DNA of 6,275 nt from Gammaproteobacteria bacterium (lineage in GTDB: Bacteria > Pseudomonadota > Gammaproteobacteria > Pseudomonadales > Azotimanducaceae): NCBI GenBank assembly GCA_002708205.1, contig PAMR01000030.1, positions 25,106 through 31,380 of the forward strand, written 5' to 3'. Position 1 is the first letter of the stretch; every line of letters begins with the position of its first letter. Under the pieces are notes generated by a model that was given only the letters and a program-made list of their open reading frames with translations, did no database searches and had not been told where the DNA came from. A program made the translations under genes and the position numbers. Of the stretch, positions 1 through 5,655 are shown piece by piece.

Positions 1-636
1 AGCGCACCCGCCCTAGCACATGCAATTTCAGACGCGAATGCACAATTCGTAGAGACCATCGACGGGCCCGCGATAGCAGTGTTTATGTACCTTGGTGCAA
101 AACACATGTTCACGGGAGCCGATCATTTACTCTTTTTGCTCGGCGTTATATTTTTTCTTCATCGATTACGCGACGTCGTACTGTACGTATCGATATTCAC
201 GCTCGGACACAGCACGACGCTATTACTGGGTGTTCTCGGTAATTTCGGTGTCAACTCGCAAATCATTGATGCAATCATCGGCATCTCTGTGATTTATAAA
301 GCCTTCGATAATCTCAATGGCTTTAGGTCTCTATTCGGTTTCCAGCCGAACATTAAAGTCGCGATATTTGTGTTCGGTTTATTTCATGGGCTGGGTTTGG
401 CCACCAAATTGCAAGAAATTTTGACGTCAAATAATGGCTTATGGACTAACTTGCTTAGCTTTAATGTGGGCGTTGAGATTGGACAAATAGCAGCTCTTTC
501 TCTAGTCATTGGGTTACTAACAATTTGGCGAAAAACAGACTGGTTCCAACGAACCAGCACTATAGTGAACGGCGCCATCATGTGCGCGGGATTTGTCTTG
601 ACTACTTACCATTTAATAGGATACTGGAATACGTGA
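1..636 (+). CDS. HupE/UreJ_2 family membrane protein, 5' end outside window
   Basis: The reading frame is open from base 1, so the gene starts upstream; an internal ATG at 79 is not the true start because codons before it already match the family. The first visible residues (SAPALAHA, then ISDANAQF) look like the end of a signal peptide with cleavage after AHA. The remainder is strongly hydrophobic with about five to six membrane segments. In window numbering, visible family motifs are KHMFTGADHL (H35, D41, H42), TLGHSTTLL (H70), FGLFHGLGLA (H129) and SFNVGVEIGQ (E159, Q162). HupE/UreJ proteins are associated with nickel or cobalt uptake for hydrogenase or urease, but this subfamily commonly occurs without either enzyme, and none is seen here. 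The buried His/Asp/Glu residues fit metal binding or transport, which is inference. The stop overlaps the next gene by four bases, suggesting coupled translation. Family assignment is confident; substrate is unknown. Confidence 0.88.
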   Translation, partial: SAPALAHAISDANAQFVETIDGPAIAVFMYLGAKHMFTGADHLLFLLGVIFFLHRLRDVVLYVSIFTLGHSTTLLLGVLGNFGVNSQIIDAIIGISVIYKAFDNLNGFRSLFGFQPNIKVAIFVFGLFHGLGLATKLQEILTSNNGLWTNLLSFNVGVEIGQIAALSLVIGLLTIWRKTDWFQRTSTIVNGAIMCAGFVLTTYHLIGYWNT

Positions 637-1181
637 GCGCTGTTAGCAAAAGAAAATCTGTACTTGTTACATCCACAATAGCATGCGCTGTTGCAGTGTT
701 TACGACGATAGCCATCATTCTCCCAGCGGAAACTTCATACGATCCTCTAGGCATAGGTAATCTGCTCGGGTTGAGTGGATTGTCCGCACCGTCCACCCAG
801 GTTCAAACAACCAGTCGGAATGCTCACCGAAATCACACAATTAATTTCGAATTAAGTCCTTACGAATTTGTTGAATGGAAGTACCAAGTGAAAGAGGGAA
901 CAGTCCTTTTATATACCTGGTCTGCTACTGAAGATGTAATCTTCGAATTACATGGGCATCCAAACGCCTACTTGGATGAAGGTGCAGTCGCACACCATAC
1001 TGGTCGTACCAACCAACAATCGGGCACCTTCGTTAGTCCATTCGATGGTGTACACGGCTGGTATTGGGAAAATCGGAACGCCGCACCGATCACGATAACG
1101 CTGAAAGCTGCAGGCTATTTTGACCTCGGAATCGAATACCGAGAAAGCAACAGTATAGAAGTTGACCTCACCGACCGGTAA
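633..1181 (+). CDS. Membrane-anchored partner protein of HupE (transmembrane anchor family)
   Basis: I chose the GTG at 633 (182 residues) over an ATG at 525 because the extra N-terminal codons would lie inside the HupE gene and are hydrophilic and unlike the family, whereas 633 gives a GTGA start/stop overlap and a short basic N-terminus (SKRK) before a membrane helix at residues 10-30. After the helix comes a short LPAE...DPLGIG segment, a low-complexity linker (about 48-65) and a compact outer beta-rich domain. Its conserved-looking patches are LLYTWSA (92-98), ELHGHP (105-110), SPFDGVHGWYWEN (135-147) and a final Gly-Tyr-Phe strand near 161-163. A single N-terminal helix with a basic leader predicts an Nin-Cout topology. 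From memory, proteins of this pattern are regularly encoded next to HupE/UreJ_2 genes; their function is uncharacterised. Clustered His (107, 109, 121, 122, 141) could bind metal, which is speculation. Confidence 0.8.
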   Translation: MSAVSKRKSVLVTSTIACAVAVFTTIAIILPAETSYDPLGIGNLLGLSGLSAPSTQVQTTSRNAHRNHTINFELSPYEFVEWKYQVKEGTVLLYTWSATEDVIFELHGHPNAYLDEGAVAHHTGRTNQQSGTFVSPFDGVHGWYWENRNAAPITITLKAAGYFDLGIEYRESNSIEVDLTDR

Positions 1182-1190
1182 CTAGCAGTT

Positions 1191-1829
1191 TCATGGGCCC
1201 TTAAGGTCCGGCCGCGTACCAACAACGATCCAAAGTGGGTCACCAGCCTTCGGTGAGCAGTCCATAGCTTCGATCTCGTGAAATCCAGCTTCCTCCAAAT
1301 AAACCTGGACCAATCGTAGACGGTTTTGTGGATCCATCGATTGGAACGCCGCGATTGCTTTTGTCGGGAAACACCGATGTGACATGGCTATCGCTATCCG
1401 GCCATTTAATCGCAAGACCCGTTTAACAGAGCGCAAGACATCTACTGGACGAATCAAGTATTGAATGGATACAGCAACGATTACTCGATCAAAGCTATTA
1501 TCGTCGTAACTTAGCAGAGGGTTTGTATTTAAATTATGAACAACAAAATCCGAAAGCCGATCATTCGCACTGAGTTCTTCTGCATTCATCCCTAATCCAG
1601 AAACCCTTCCTAAAGGCAAACTCTCTGAATCTGGTAAATGGGATATCCATGAGCTCATCAGATCTAAAACATCTCCCCCTTTGGGAATGAATTCAGAATA
1701 GAATTGCGTCAACGCACGAATTGTCTCCGGATCAATGTGCGCGACAAACCGTGGGTGCTGATAAAAGCGCTCATCTGAGGTTTCATCCACGCGGCGAAAA
1801 TATTCATCGGGAAATATAGAATCAGTCAT
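1191..1829 (-). CDS. Class I SAM-dependent methyltransferase, substrate unknown
   Basis: The 212-residue protein has a Rossmann-type methyltransferase layout. The SAM motif I region is DVLDLMSSWISHLP (53-66), in which Asp56 is the usual motif I acid but the glycine-rich turn is replaced by MSSW. It is followed by VSGLGMNAEEL (76-86; a second-strand/acidic region), HNLNTNPLLSYDDNSFDRV (98-116, the motif III-IV region that precedes the catalytic strand) and SIQYL (121-125). The C-terminus carries an EEAGF helix-turn typical of the last strands. This looks like a small soluble group of methyltransferases that I recognise by pattern but for which I know no substrate. The stop lies nine bases from the stop of the upstream convergent gene. 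The ATG shares two bases with the ATG of the divergent MATE gene, and I see no good Shine-Dalgarno sequence. A substrate cannot be inferred from the MATE neighbour. Confidence 0.83.
   Translation of the reverse strand: MTDSIFPDEYFRRVDETSDERFYQHPRFVAHIDPETIRALTQFYSEFIPKGGDVLDLMSSWISHLPDSESLPLGRVSGLGMNAEELSANDRLSDFVVHNLNTNPLLSYDDNSFDRVIVAVSIQYLIRPVDVLRSVKRVLRLNGRIAIAMSHRCFPTKAIAAFQSMDPQNRLRLVQVYLEEAGFHEIEAMDCSPKAGDPLWIVVGTRPDLKGP
1815..1820 (+). promoter_or_regulatory. Possible -10 box for a leaderless MATE transcript
   Basis: TATAGA lies seven bases before the A of the MATE ATG, the normal -10 to transcription start distance, so transcription could begin at the start codon itself. The box is inside the methyltransferase coding sequence. 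No convincing -35 element is seen at 16-18 bases upstream, and no Shine-Dalgarno sequence precedes the ATG. AT-rich hexamers occur by chance, so this is tentative. Confidence 0.25.
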
Positions 1830-3243
1830 GGCTTTAGATACTCAATCGGAGGGAGTTTCCTCATCACATAAACCGAGTCTCTCATCATCAGCCACCTTCG
1901 TCACGGAAACGAAAGAAATCTTGAAACTCGGCGCTCCCATGGCCACTACACAATTCTTTATTTTAGGAATGGGCTTTCTGGATACTGCGATGTCTGGACA
2001 TTATTCCGCCAATGACCTCGCGGGTGTATCACTTGCAGGGAACGTAATTTGGCCCGTATTTATGCTCATAGCCGGTATCAATATGGCACTAGTTCCCATT
2101 GTTTCCCAGCTACGAGGGGCCGGCCGACTCACTGAAGTTGGGGGAATGGTGCAACAAGGCTTCTGGTACGCAATCGCTGCCGCAATTATCGCTGTTCTAT
2201 TTGTACTCAATACGAAACCACTCTTTGACCTTGCGGACGTTGATCCGGTCGTCACACAAATAGGCATGAATTACATCGAGTATGTCGTTTGGGGCCTACC
2301 GGCGGTACTTGTATATATGAACCTTCGGTATACCTGTGAAGGGCTTGGTAAAACGCTACCTCCTATGATCATCGTTGGTATAGCGCTCGTTCTAAATGGT
2401 TTCTTGAATTGGGCATTCATTTATGGGCGATTTGGTGCACCGGAACTTGGTGGAGCAGGCTGTGGAATAGCCACGGCAATAGTCATGTGGTTCGAGATGG
2501 TCTTGATGCTCACTCTCTTAACAACCCGCTTCATGAAGGATACACACATCCTTGAGCGCTTCGATTGGCCAAATTGGGGACGTCTAAAAGAATTGTTTCG
2601 TGTGGGAATCCCCTTGGGCATTTCCGCTTTTATCAATATGGCCATTTTTGCCATCATCACAGTGCTGATTGGTGGTTTAGGTGTTATTCCATTAGCTGCG
2701 CATTCGATTGCGGGAAACATTAATTGGGCTACTTATGTGATCCCGATGTCTATCGGAAGTGCTGCCAGTATTCGTATCGGATTTTTCGTGGGCGCACACC
2801 AATTTCAAAAAGCTAGAAAATCCGCATTAACTGCATTCCTGCTAGCTCTCAGTTATGCCTTTATAGTAGGCGGTTTGCTTATCCTTTTCCGGCATGAAGT
2901 GGTTGCCATATACACGACGAATCCGGAAGTTCTCTCCGTCGCGGCCACCTTAATTCTCTTCATTGCCGTCTACCAAATTGCTGACGATTCACTCGGAGCG
3001 ATGGGTGCCACGCTTAGAGGGTATAAAGATACGACTGTACCCATGTTTTACGGAATTGCAGGATATTGGCTTATCGCGCTCCCACTCGGCGCATGGCTTT
3101 CCAGCAAAGGCTACGGCGTCTACGGATATTGGGCCGGGCTCAGCGTCGGTTTATGGCTGGTTTGTTTCTTCGTCGGCGCACGACTGATACAAACAAGCGG
3201 AAATGAAGAGCGCATACTACGTCTCTCAAAATTATCCGACTAG
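1828..3243 (+). CDS. MATE family efflux transporter (NorM-like)
   Basis: This 471-residue protein has the usual MATE size and twelve hydrophobic helices, preceded by a Ser-rich cytoplasmic tail of about 25 residues. It exports cationic drugs or metabolites in exchange for Na+ or H+ across the inner membrane. Signatures are GMGFLDTAMSGHYS in helix 1 (Asp52, equivalent to the helix-1 Asp of NorM), CEGLGKTLPP after helix 5, the repeat-half motif AHSIAGNINW...IPMSIGSAASIRIG in helices 7-8, and ADDSLGAMGATLRGYKDTTVPM in helix 10 (Asp386/387). By hand alignment the helix-7 cation-site glutamate of NorM is replaced by Asn270 (FINMAIF). The start at 1828 is the only upstream candidate that leaves a full first helix; the next in-frame start codon is a TTG at 1921. 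A GGAGGGAG stretch at 1848-1855 has no usable in-frame start nearby. Substrate is not predictable. Confidence 0.93.
   Translation: MALDTQSEGVSSSHKPSLSSSATFVTETKEILKLGAPMATTQFFILGMGFLDTAMSGHYSANDLAGVSLAGNVIWPVFMLIAGINMALVPIVSQLRGAGRLTEVGGMVQQGFWYAIAAAIIAVLFVLNTKPLFDLADVDPVVTQIGMNYIEYVVWGLPAVLVYMNLRYTCEGLGKTLPPMIIVGIALVLNGFLNWAFIYGRFGAPELGGAGCGIATAIVMWFEMVLMLTLLTTRFMKDTHILERFDWPNWGRLKELFRVGIPLGISAFINMAIFAIITVLIGGLGVIPLAAHSIAGNINWATYVIPMSIGSAASIRIGFFVGAHQFQKARKSALTAFLLALSYAFIVGGLLILFRHEVVAIYTTNPEVLSVAATLILFIAVYQIADDSLGAMGATLRGYKDTTVPMFYGIAGYWLIALPLGAWLSSKGYGVYGYWAGLSVGLWLVCFFVGARLIQTSGNEERILRLSKLSD
1835..1840 (-). promoter_or_regulatory. Possible -10 box for a leaderless methyltransferase transcript
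   Basis: On the minus strand TATCTA ends five bases before the A of the methyltransferase ATG (1829). It mirrors the box on the plus strand and lies within the MATE coding region. There is no recognisable -35 hexamer and no Shine-Dalgarno sequence. This is a weak candidate, listed because the two genes have no spacer and each promoter must lie in the other gene. Confidence 0.22.
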
Positions 3244-3310
3244 AACACCGTAATCCCCACAGAAATCGATTCTTCAGCATAATTCCACTTCTTTCCCTAG
3301 GCAGAAACTT

Positions 3311-3631
3311 TTACGGAACCCGCACTATAAGCCCAGACATTGCACCCGTAACAATGACCTGGCAACCAAGTCGGCTATCTTTCTGCCGTTCAGGAACAAA
3401 TTCTAGAATTTCGGCCTCGTCAGGATCCAAATCACCACTCATTTCGAACCACGGTTCATCGACAAAGCAATGGCAGGTTGTACAAGTACGGCCACCGCCA
3501 CATTGTCCCTGAATTCCACTCACGCCATTATCAACCGCTAAATCCATCAAGCTCGATCCAACCTCTCCTTCGACAGTTTCGTGTTTGCCATTCGAGTGAA
3601 CAAACGTCGCATACACAGTTTCGGTTTTCAT
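3311..3631 (-). CDS. [2Fe-2S] ferredoxin, adrenodoxin type
   Basis: This 106-residue soluble protein has the full ferredoxin fold: an N-terminal beta-grasp hairpin, then cluster ligands Cys44, Cys50 and Cys53 in QCGGGRTCTTCH (C-x5-C-x2-C) and Cys90 in SRLGCQV. The C-x5-C-x2-C spacing with SRLxCQ is the adrenodoxin/putidaredoxin and Isc-ferredoxin pattern, not the plant type. The acidic helix between them (DLDPDEAEILE, 67-77) is where partners such as ferredoxin reductase and cytochrome P450 dock in this family. It carries an extra cysteine, Cys55, directly after the CTTCH motif, where a hydrophobic residue is usual. It is transcribed away from coaE and convergently with the MATE gene. No P450, reductase or isc gene is present, so its redox partner is unknown. 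A short AGG five bases before the ATG may be the ribosome site. Confidence 0.92.
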   Translation of the reverse strand: MKTETVYATFVHSNGKHETVEGEVGSSLMDLAVDNGVSGIQGQCGGGRTCTTCHCFVDEPWFEMSGDLDPDEAEILEFVPERQKDSRLGCQVIVTGAMSGLIVRVP

Positions 3632-3660
3632 AGACGCCTAATCACGTAGAACTCGTTTCG

Positions 3661-3669
3661 ACCTTATCA
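3661..3669 (-). promoter_or_regulatory. Possible extended -10 promoter of the ferredoxin gene
   Basis: On the minus strand the sequence TGATAAGGT fits an extended -10 (TG-N-TAnnnT). It would start transcription about 23 bases before the ferredoxin ATG. A -35 match is poor; that position is covered by the dyad at 3673-3690, which could suit an activator or repressor. This is inferred from pattern only. Confidence 0.25.
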
Positions 3670-3672
3670 ATT

Positions 3673-3690
3673 GAGTCGCTGTAGCGACTC
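3673..3690. promoter_or_regulatory. Perfect 8-bp inverted repeat, candidate operator
   Basis: GAGTCGCT and AGCGACTC form a perfect dyad separated by two bases (GT), in the spacer between the divergent ferredoxin and coaE genes. A two-base gap and location just upstream of both start regions suit a dimeric repressor or activator site better than a terminator, as no T-run follows on either strand. It sits at the -35 position of the candidate ferredoxin promoter and about 45 bases upstream of the coaE -10 box. The cognate regulator is not in the window. Confidence 0.4.
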
Positions 3691-3734
3691 GATCAAATGG
3701 AAAAATCAACCAAACTCTTTTCCGCTAAGATCCG

Positions 3735-3740
3735 TATAAT
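3735..3740 (+). promoter_or_regulatory. coaE -10 box (TATAAT)
   Basis: A perfect consensus -10 hexamer lies 28 bases before the coaE TTG start. It predicts a transcription start near 3747 and a leader of about 20 bases containing the ribosome site. No good -35 hexamer is found 16-18 bases upstream, so the promoter may be weak or need an activator. It probably drives coaE, the PHP gene and the Nudix gene together. Confidence 0.5.
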
Positions 3741-3757
3741 ACCCGCTTTTAAAACCT

Positions 3758-3763
3758 AGGAGA
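3758..3763 (+). promoter_or_regulatory. Shine-Dalgarno of coaE, fixes the TTG start
   Basis: AGGAGA ends five bases before the TTG at 3769. It is the strongest ribosome site in the window and places translation exactly at the codon that gives the normal CoaE N-terminus immediately before the P-loop. Confidence 0.75.
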
Positions 3764-3768
3764 GACGG

Positions 3769-4362
3769 TTGACGATTATTGGCCTAACGGGAGGAATAGC
3801 TTCGGGGAAGTCAACAGTGGCTGAAATTACTGGCCAACGAGGCGCTTATGTAATCGACGCTGACAAACTAGGCCATGCGGCATACGAACCTGGCACCCGG
3901 GCATTTAGTGCGGTCGTAGAAGAGTTTGGAGATGAAATACTAGCCGAGGACGGGAGCATTGACCGCAAAGTACTCGGGTCCAAAGTCTTTGGCTCCGAAG
4001 GCGGTCTTGACCGACTGACAGGTATCGTCTGGCCTGAGATTCGTGCAATGGCCGAAGAAGAAATATCGACTCAAAAAATAGAAGACCCCAACCGAACCGT
4101 AGTACTGGAGGCCGCAGTCCTTTTGGAAGCCGGTTGGGAAGACGTCGTCGATGAGGTTTGGGTGGTCGTCATCGATCCTGAGGTGGCCATCGAACGTGCG
4201 ATGAAACGAGATGGTGTAGAAAGAGAAGCTATTGAAGCACGTCTAGCTGCCCAGCTTAGCAACGCCGAACGAGAGGCGAAGGCTGATGTCATAATTGACA
4301 ACTCCGGTTCAGAAGAAGAACTCTTGGCTGAAATAGATAAAAAATGGCGATCCGTTTCATAA
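3769..4362 (+). CDS. coaE: Dephospho-CoA kinase
   Basis: CoaE phosphorylates the 3'-hydroxyl of the ribose of dephospho-CoA with ATP, the last step of coenzyme A synthesis in the cytoplasm. The 197-residue length is typical. The P-loop GLTGGIASGKST is at residues 5-16 (Lys14), followed by the substrate-binding IDAD motif (Asp30, Asp32), LEAAVLLEAG in the CoA-binding domain (113-122), the lid-type ARLAAQLSNAER segment (157-168) and the closing ADVIIDNSGS motif (172-181). The TTG start is supported by AGGAGA and by the N-terminus being one strand ahead of the P-loop as in the family. The usual THP/HP residue pair of the middle helix appears as Trp88-Pro89. It is the first gene of a likely operon; the PHP gene follows after 32 bases with no terminator visible. 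Confidence 0.96.
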   Translation: MTIIGLTGGIASGKSTVAEITGQRGAYVIDADKLGHAAYEPGTRAFSAVVEEFGDEILAEDGSIDRKVLGSKVFGSEGGLDRLTGIVWPEIRAMAEEEISTQKIEDPNRTVVLEAAVLLEAGWEDVVDEVWVVVIDPEVAIERAMKRDGVEREAIEARLAAQLSNAEREAKADVIIDNSGSEEELLAEIDKKWRSVS

Positions 4363-4382
4363 CGATTTTCTAATCACAATCT

Positions 4383-4386
4383 AGGA
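4383..4386 (+). promoter_or_regulatory. Shine-Dalgarno of the PHP gene, fixes a TTG start
   Basis: AGGA lies eight bases before the TTG at 4395. No ATG or GTG occurs in frame before the family's N-terminal DLHTHS motif, which begins at codon four, so the TTG is the only start that keeps the metal site intact. Confidence 0.6.
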
Positions 4387-4394
4387 AACATATT

Positions 4395-5024
4395 TTGATT
4401 CTCGATTTACATACACATTCCATCAAATCCGACGACGGTAGAGCTAAAGTCAACAACTATTGTCAATGGATTCAATCCAGAGATATTGGAATCGATGGTT
4501 TTGTTTTAACGGAACACCGACAGTTTGATTTCGAATCAGACTATAGTGACTTAGCAGAAAAATACGGAATCACCATATTAAAAGGTGCTGAGGTAGAAAC
4601 TGAATACGGACATGTGCTCGTTTTCGGAGTTACCGAAAAGCTTTACCAGGAATTTGACTTCTCTTCGATTGGTCTACCGTTAGCCATGGTCATTGAAAAA
4701 TCTGAAAAGCATGGCGCCGTAGCCGTGCCCTGCCATCCGGGAAGACCACGGGTCGGAATGCATGCGCATATTGATGAATATGGAATTCCAGAAGGTGTAC
4801 GCATCGTTGAAGTATACAACGGAGGGAGCCGAGGCGATGAAGACGGCATCGCCCAGAAACTTGCCGACGAACAAAACTATCTGGGCATCGGTGGTTCTGA
4901 TGCGCATATCGTCAGTCACGTCGGACGATGTGCTACGGAATTCAATCACACAATCACAACTGAAACTGAATTAGTCGAGGCCCTCAATAATTCCGAATTT
5001 CAAGCGATAACACTGAAAAACTAA
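4395..5024 (+). CDS. PHP-domain metal-dependent phosphoesterase
   Basis: PHP proteins use a trinuclear metal site to hydrolyse phosphoesters (histidinol phosphate, nucleotides, DNA ends). The 209-residue protein is a stand-alone PHP domain with every ligand motif: DLHTHS (His6, His8), Asp13/14, LTEH (His41), GAEVET (Glu66), GHVLVFG (His73), PCHPGRP (His114), EVYNGG (139-144) and GGSDAH (Asp169, His171). The order and the DLHTHS...GSDAH ends match short PHP hydrolases rather than HisK-type histidinol phosphatase or PolX, so the substrate cannot be named. It is soluble, with no signal peptide. It lies between coaE and a Nudix gene, so a role in phosphate-ester or nucleotide clean-up is a reasonable guess from context. 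The Nudix gene begins ten bases after its stop. Confidence 0.9.
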   Translation: MILDLHTHSIKSDDGRAKVNNYCQWIQSRDIGIDGFVLTEHRQFDFESDYSDLAEKYGITILKGAEVETEYGHVLVFGVTEKLYQEFDFSSIGLPLAMVIEKSEKHGAVAVPCHPGRPRVGMHAHIDEYGIPEGVRIVEVYNGGSRGDEDGIAQKLADEQNYLGIGGSDAHIVSHVGRCATEFNHTITTETELVEALNNSEFQAITLKN

Positions 5025-5034
5025 CAAGCATCTC

Positions 5035-5655
5035 ATGCCAAAAATCAATTTCTGTCCCCGGTGCGCCGAACCACTAGTGACCACCTATGACGGTGGTCGA
5101 GATAGGCTGGCGTGTCCCGATTCTTCATGTGGCTTCATCTACTTTGGTGACTTCTCGATAGGTTGTTCTGCCGTTGTACTTCGGGAAGAAGATAACGTTC
5201 AAAAAGCACTACTCATTCAAAGAGGACAAGAACCCTTTGCCGGAACATGGCAATTACCGGGCGGATACGTCGAGTACGATGAACTTTTGGCTGTCGCGGT
5301 AGAACGGGAAGTGCAAGAAGAAGCCGCGATCGAAGCAAAGGTACGTGACGTCGTCGGTTTCCGGCATATGCTCGGCGGACCAAGCTCTAACATATATATG
5401 ATATTTCGCCTAGACTATGTTGGGGGAGAACCTCAATACGATGGTGAAGAGACATCTGATGCTGGATTTTTCTCACTTGAAGAGATGAAACACATGGTCG
5501 GCGTCCAAAACATCTCTCGTTGGGGTATTGAACAAGCACTCCAAACCTCTCCTGGCAGCGGACTGACTATTGATAAAGCAGGGTCTCGAGCCCAAAAATG
5601 GCTTCTTTTTGGACTAGAAGACCTCGACCCATCAATATGGAATCCTACTAACTGA
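5035..5655 (+). CDS. Nudix hydrolase with N-terminal zinc ribbon
   Basis: Nudix enzymes cleave nucleoside diphosphates linked to another moiety (NADH, ADP-ribose, CoA and others). The 206-residue protein starts with a zinc ribbon (Cys7, Cys10, Cys27, Cys32) followed by the Nudix fold. The Nudix box begins at Gly77: GYVEYDELLAVAVEREVQEE (77-96), with Glu83, Arg91-Glu92 and Glu95-Glu96 all present. The conserved Gly after the EE pair is Ala98, an uncommon change. The architecture resembles NudC-like NADH pyrophosphatases, but it is shorter and lacks the SQPWPFPxS specificity array, so NADH is not assured. No clear Shine-Dalgarno precedes the ATG, which is ten bases after the PHP stop, so translation may be coupled. 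Its 3' end overlaps the convergent DUF35 gene by eight bases. The substrate is unknown. Confidence 0.92.
   Translation: MPKINFCPRCAEPLVTTYDGGRDRLACPDSSCGFIYFGDFSIGCSAVVLREEDNVQKALLIQRGQEPFAGTWQLPGGYVEYDELLAVAVEREVQEEAAIEAKVRDVVGFRHMLGGPSSNIYMIFRLDYVGGEPQYDGEETSDAGFFSLEEMKHMVGVQNISRWGIEQALQTSPGSGLTIDKAGSRAQKWLLFGLEDLDPSIWNPTN

Noticed and set aside
525..632. Longer N-terminus for the HupE partner protein starting at the ATG at 525
   Set aside because: The extra 36 codons are read out of frame inside the HupE gene and look unlike a signal or membrane leader; the GTG at 633 gives a four-base stop/start overlap and a normal basic leader before the membrane helix.
1194..1210. GC-rich partial palindrome around CCTTAAGG as a terminator for the convergent pair
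   Set aside because: The stem is interrupted by a mismatch, has no T-run on either strand and lies in methyltransferase codons; chance is as likely.
1848..1855. GGAGGGAG as a Shine-Dalgarno for a shorter MATE protein
   Set aside because: There is no in-frame start codon within a usable distance downstream; the next one (TTG at 1921) is over 60 bases away.
3244..3310. Terminator or small RNA between the convergent MATE and ferredoxin genes
   Set aside because: Only a short AT-rich palindrome (ATCGAT) and no stem of useful length followed by a T-run is present in these 67 bases; I see nothing to annotate.
4643..4949. Minus-strand open frames opposite the PHP gene
   Set aside because: The plus strand carries all PHP metal-site motifs in order; the opposite frames are shadows.
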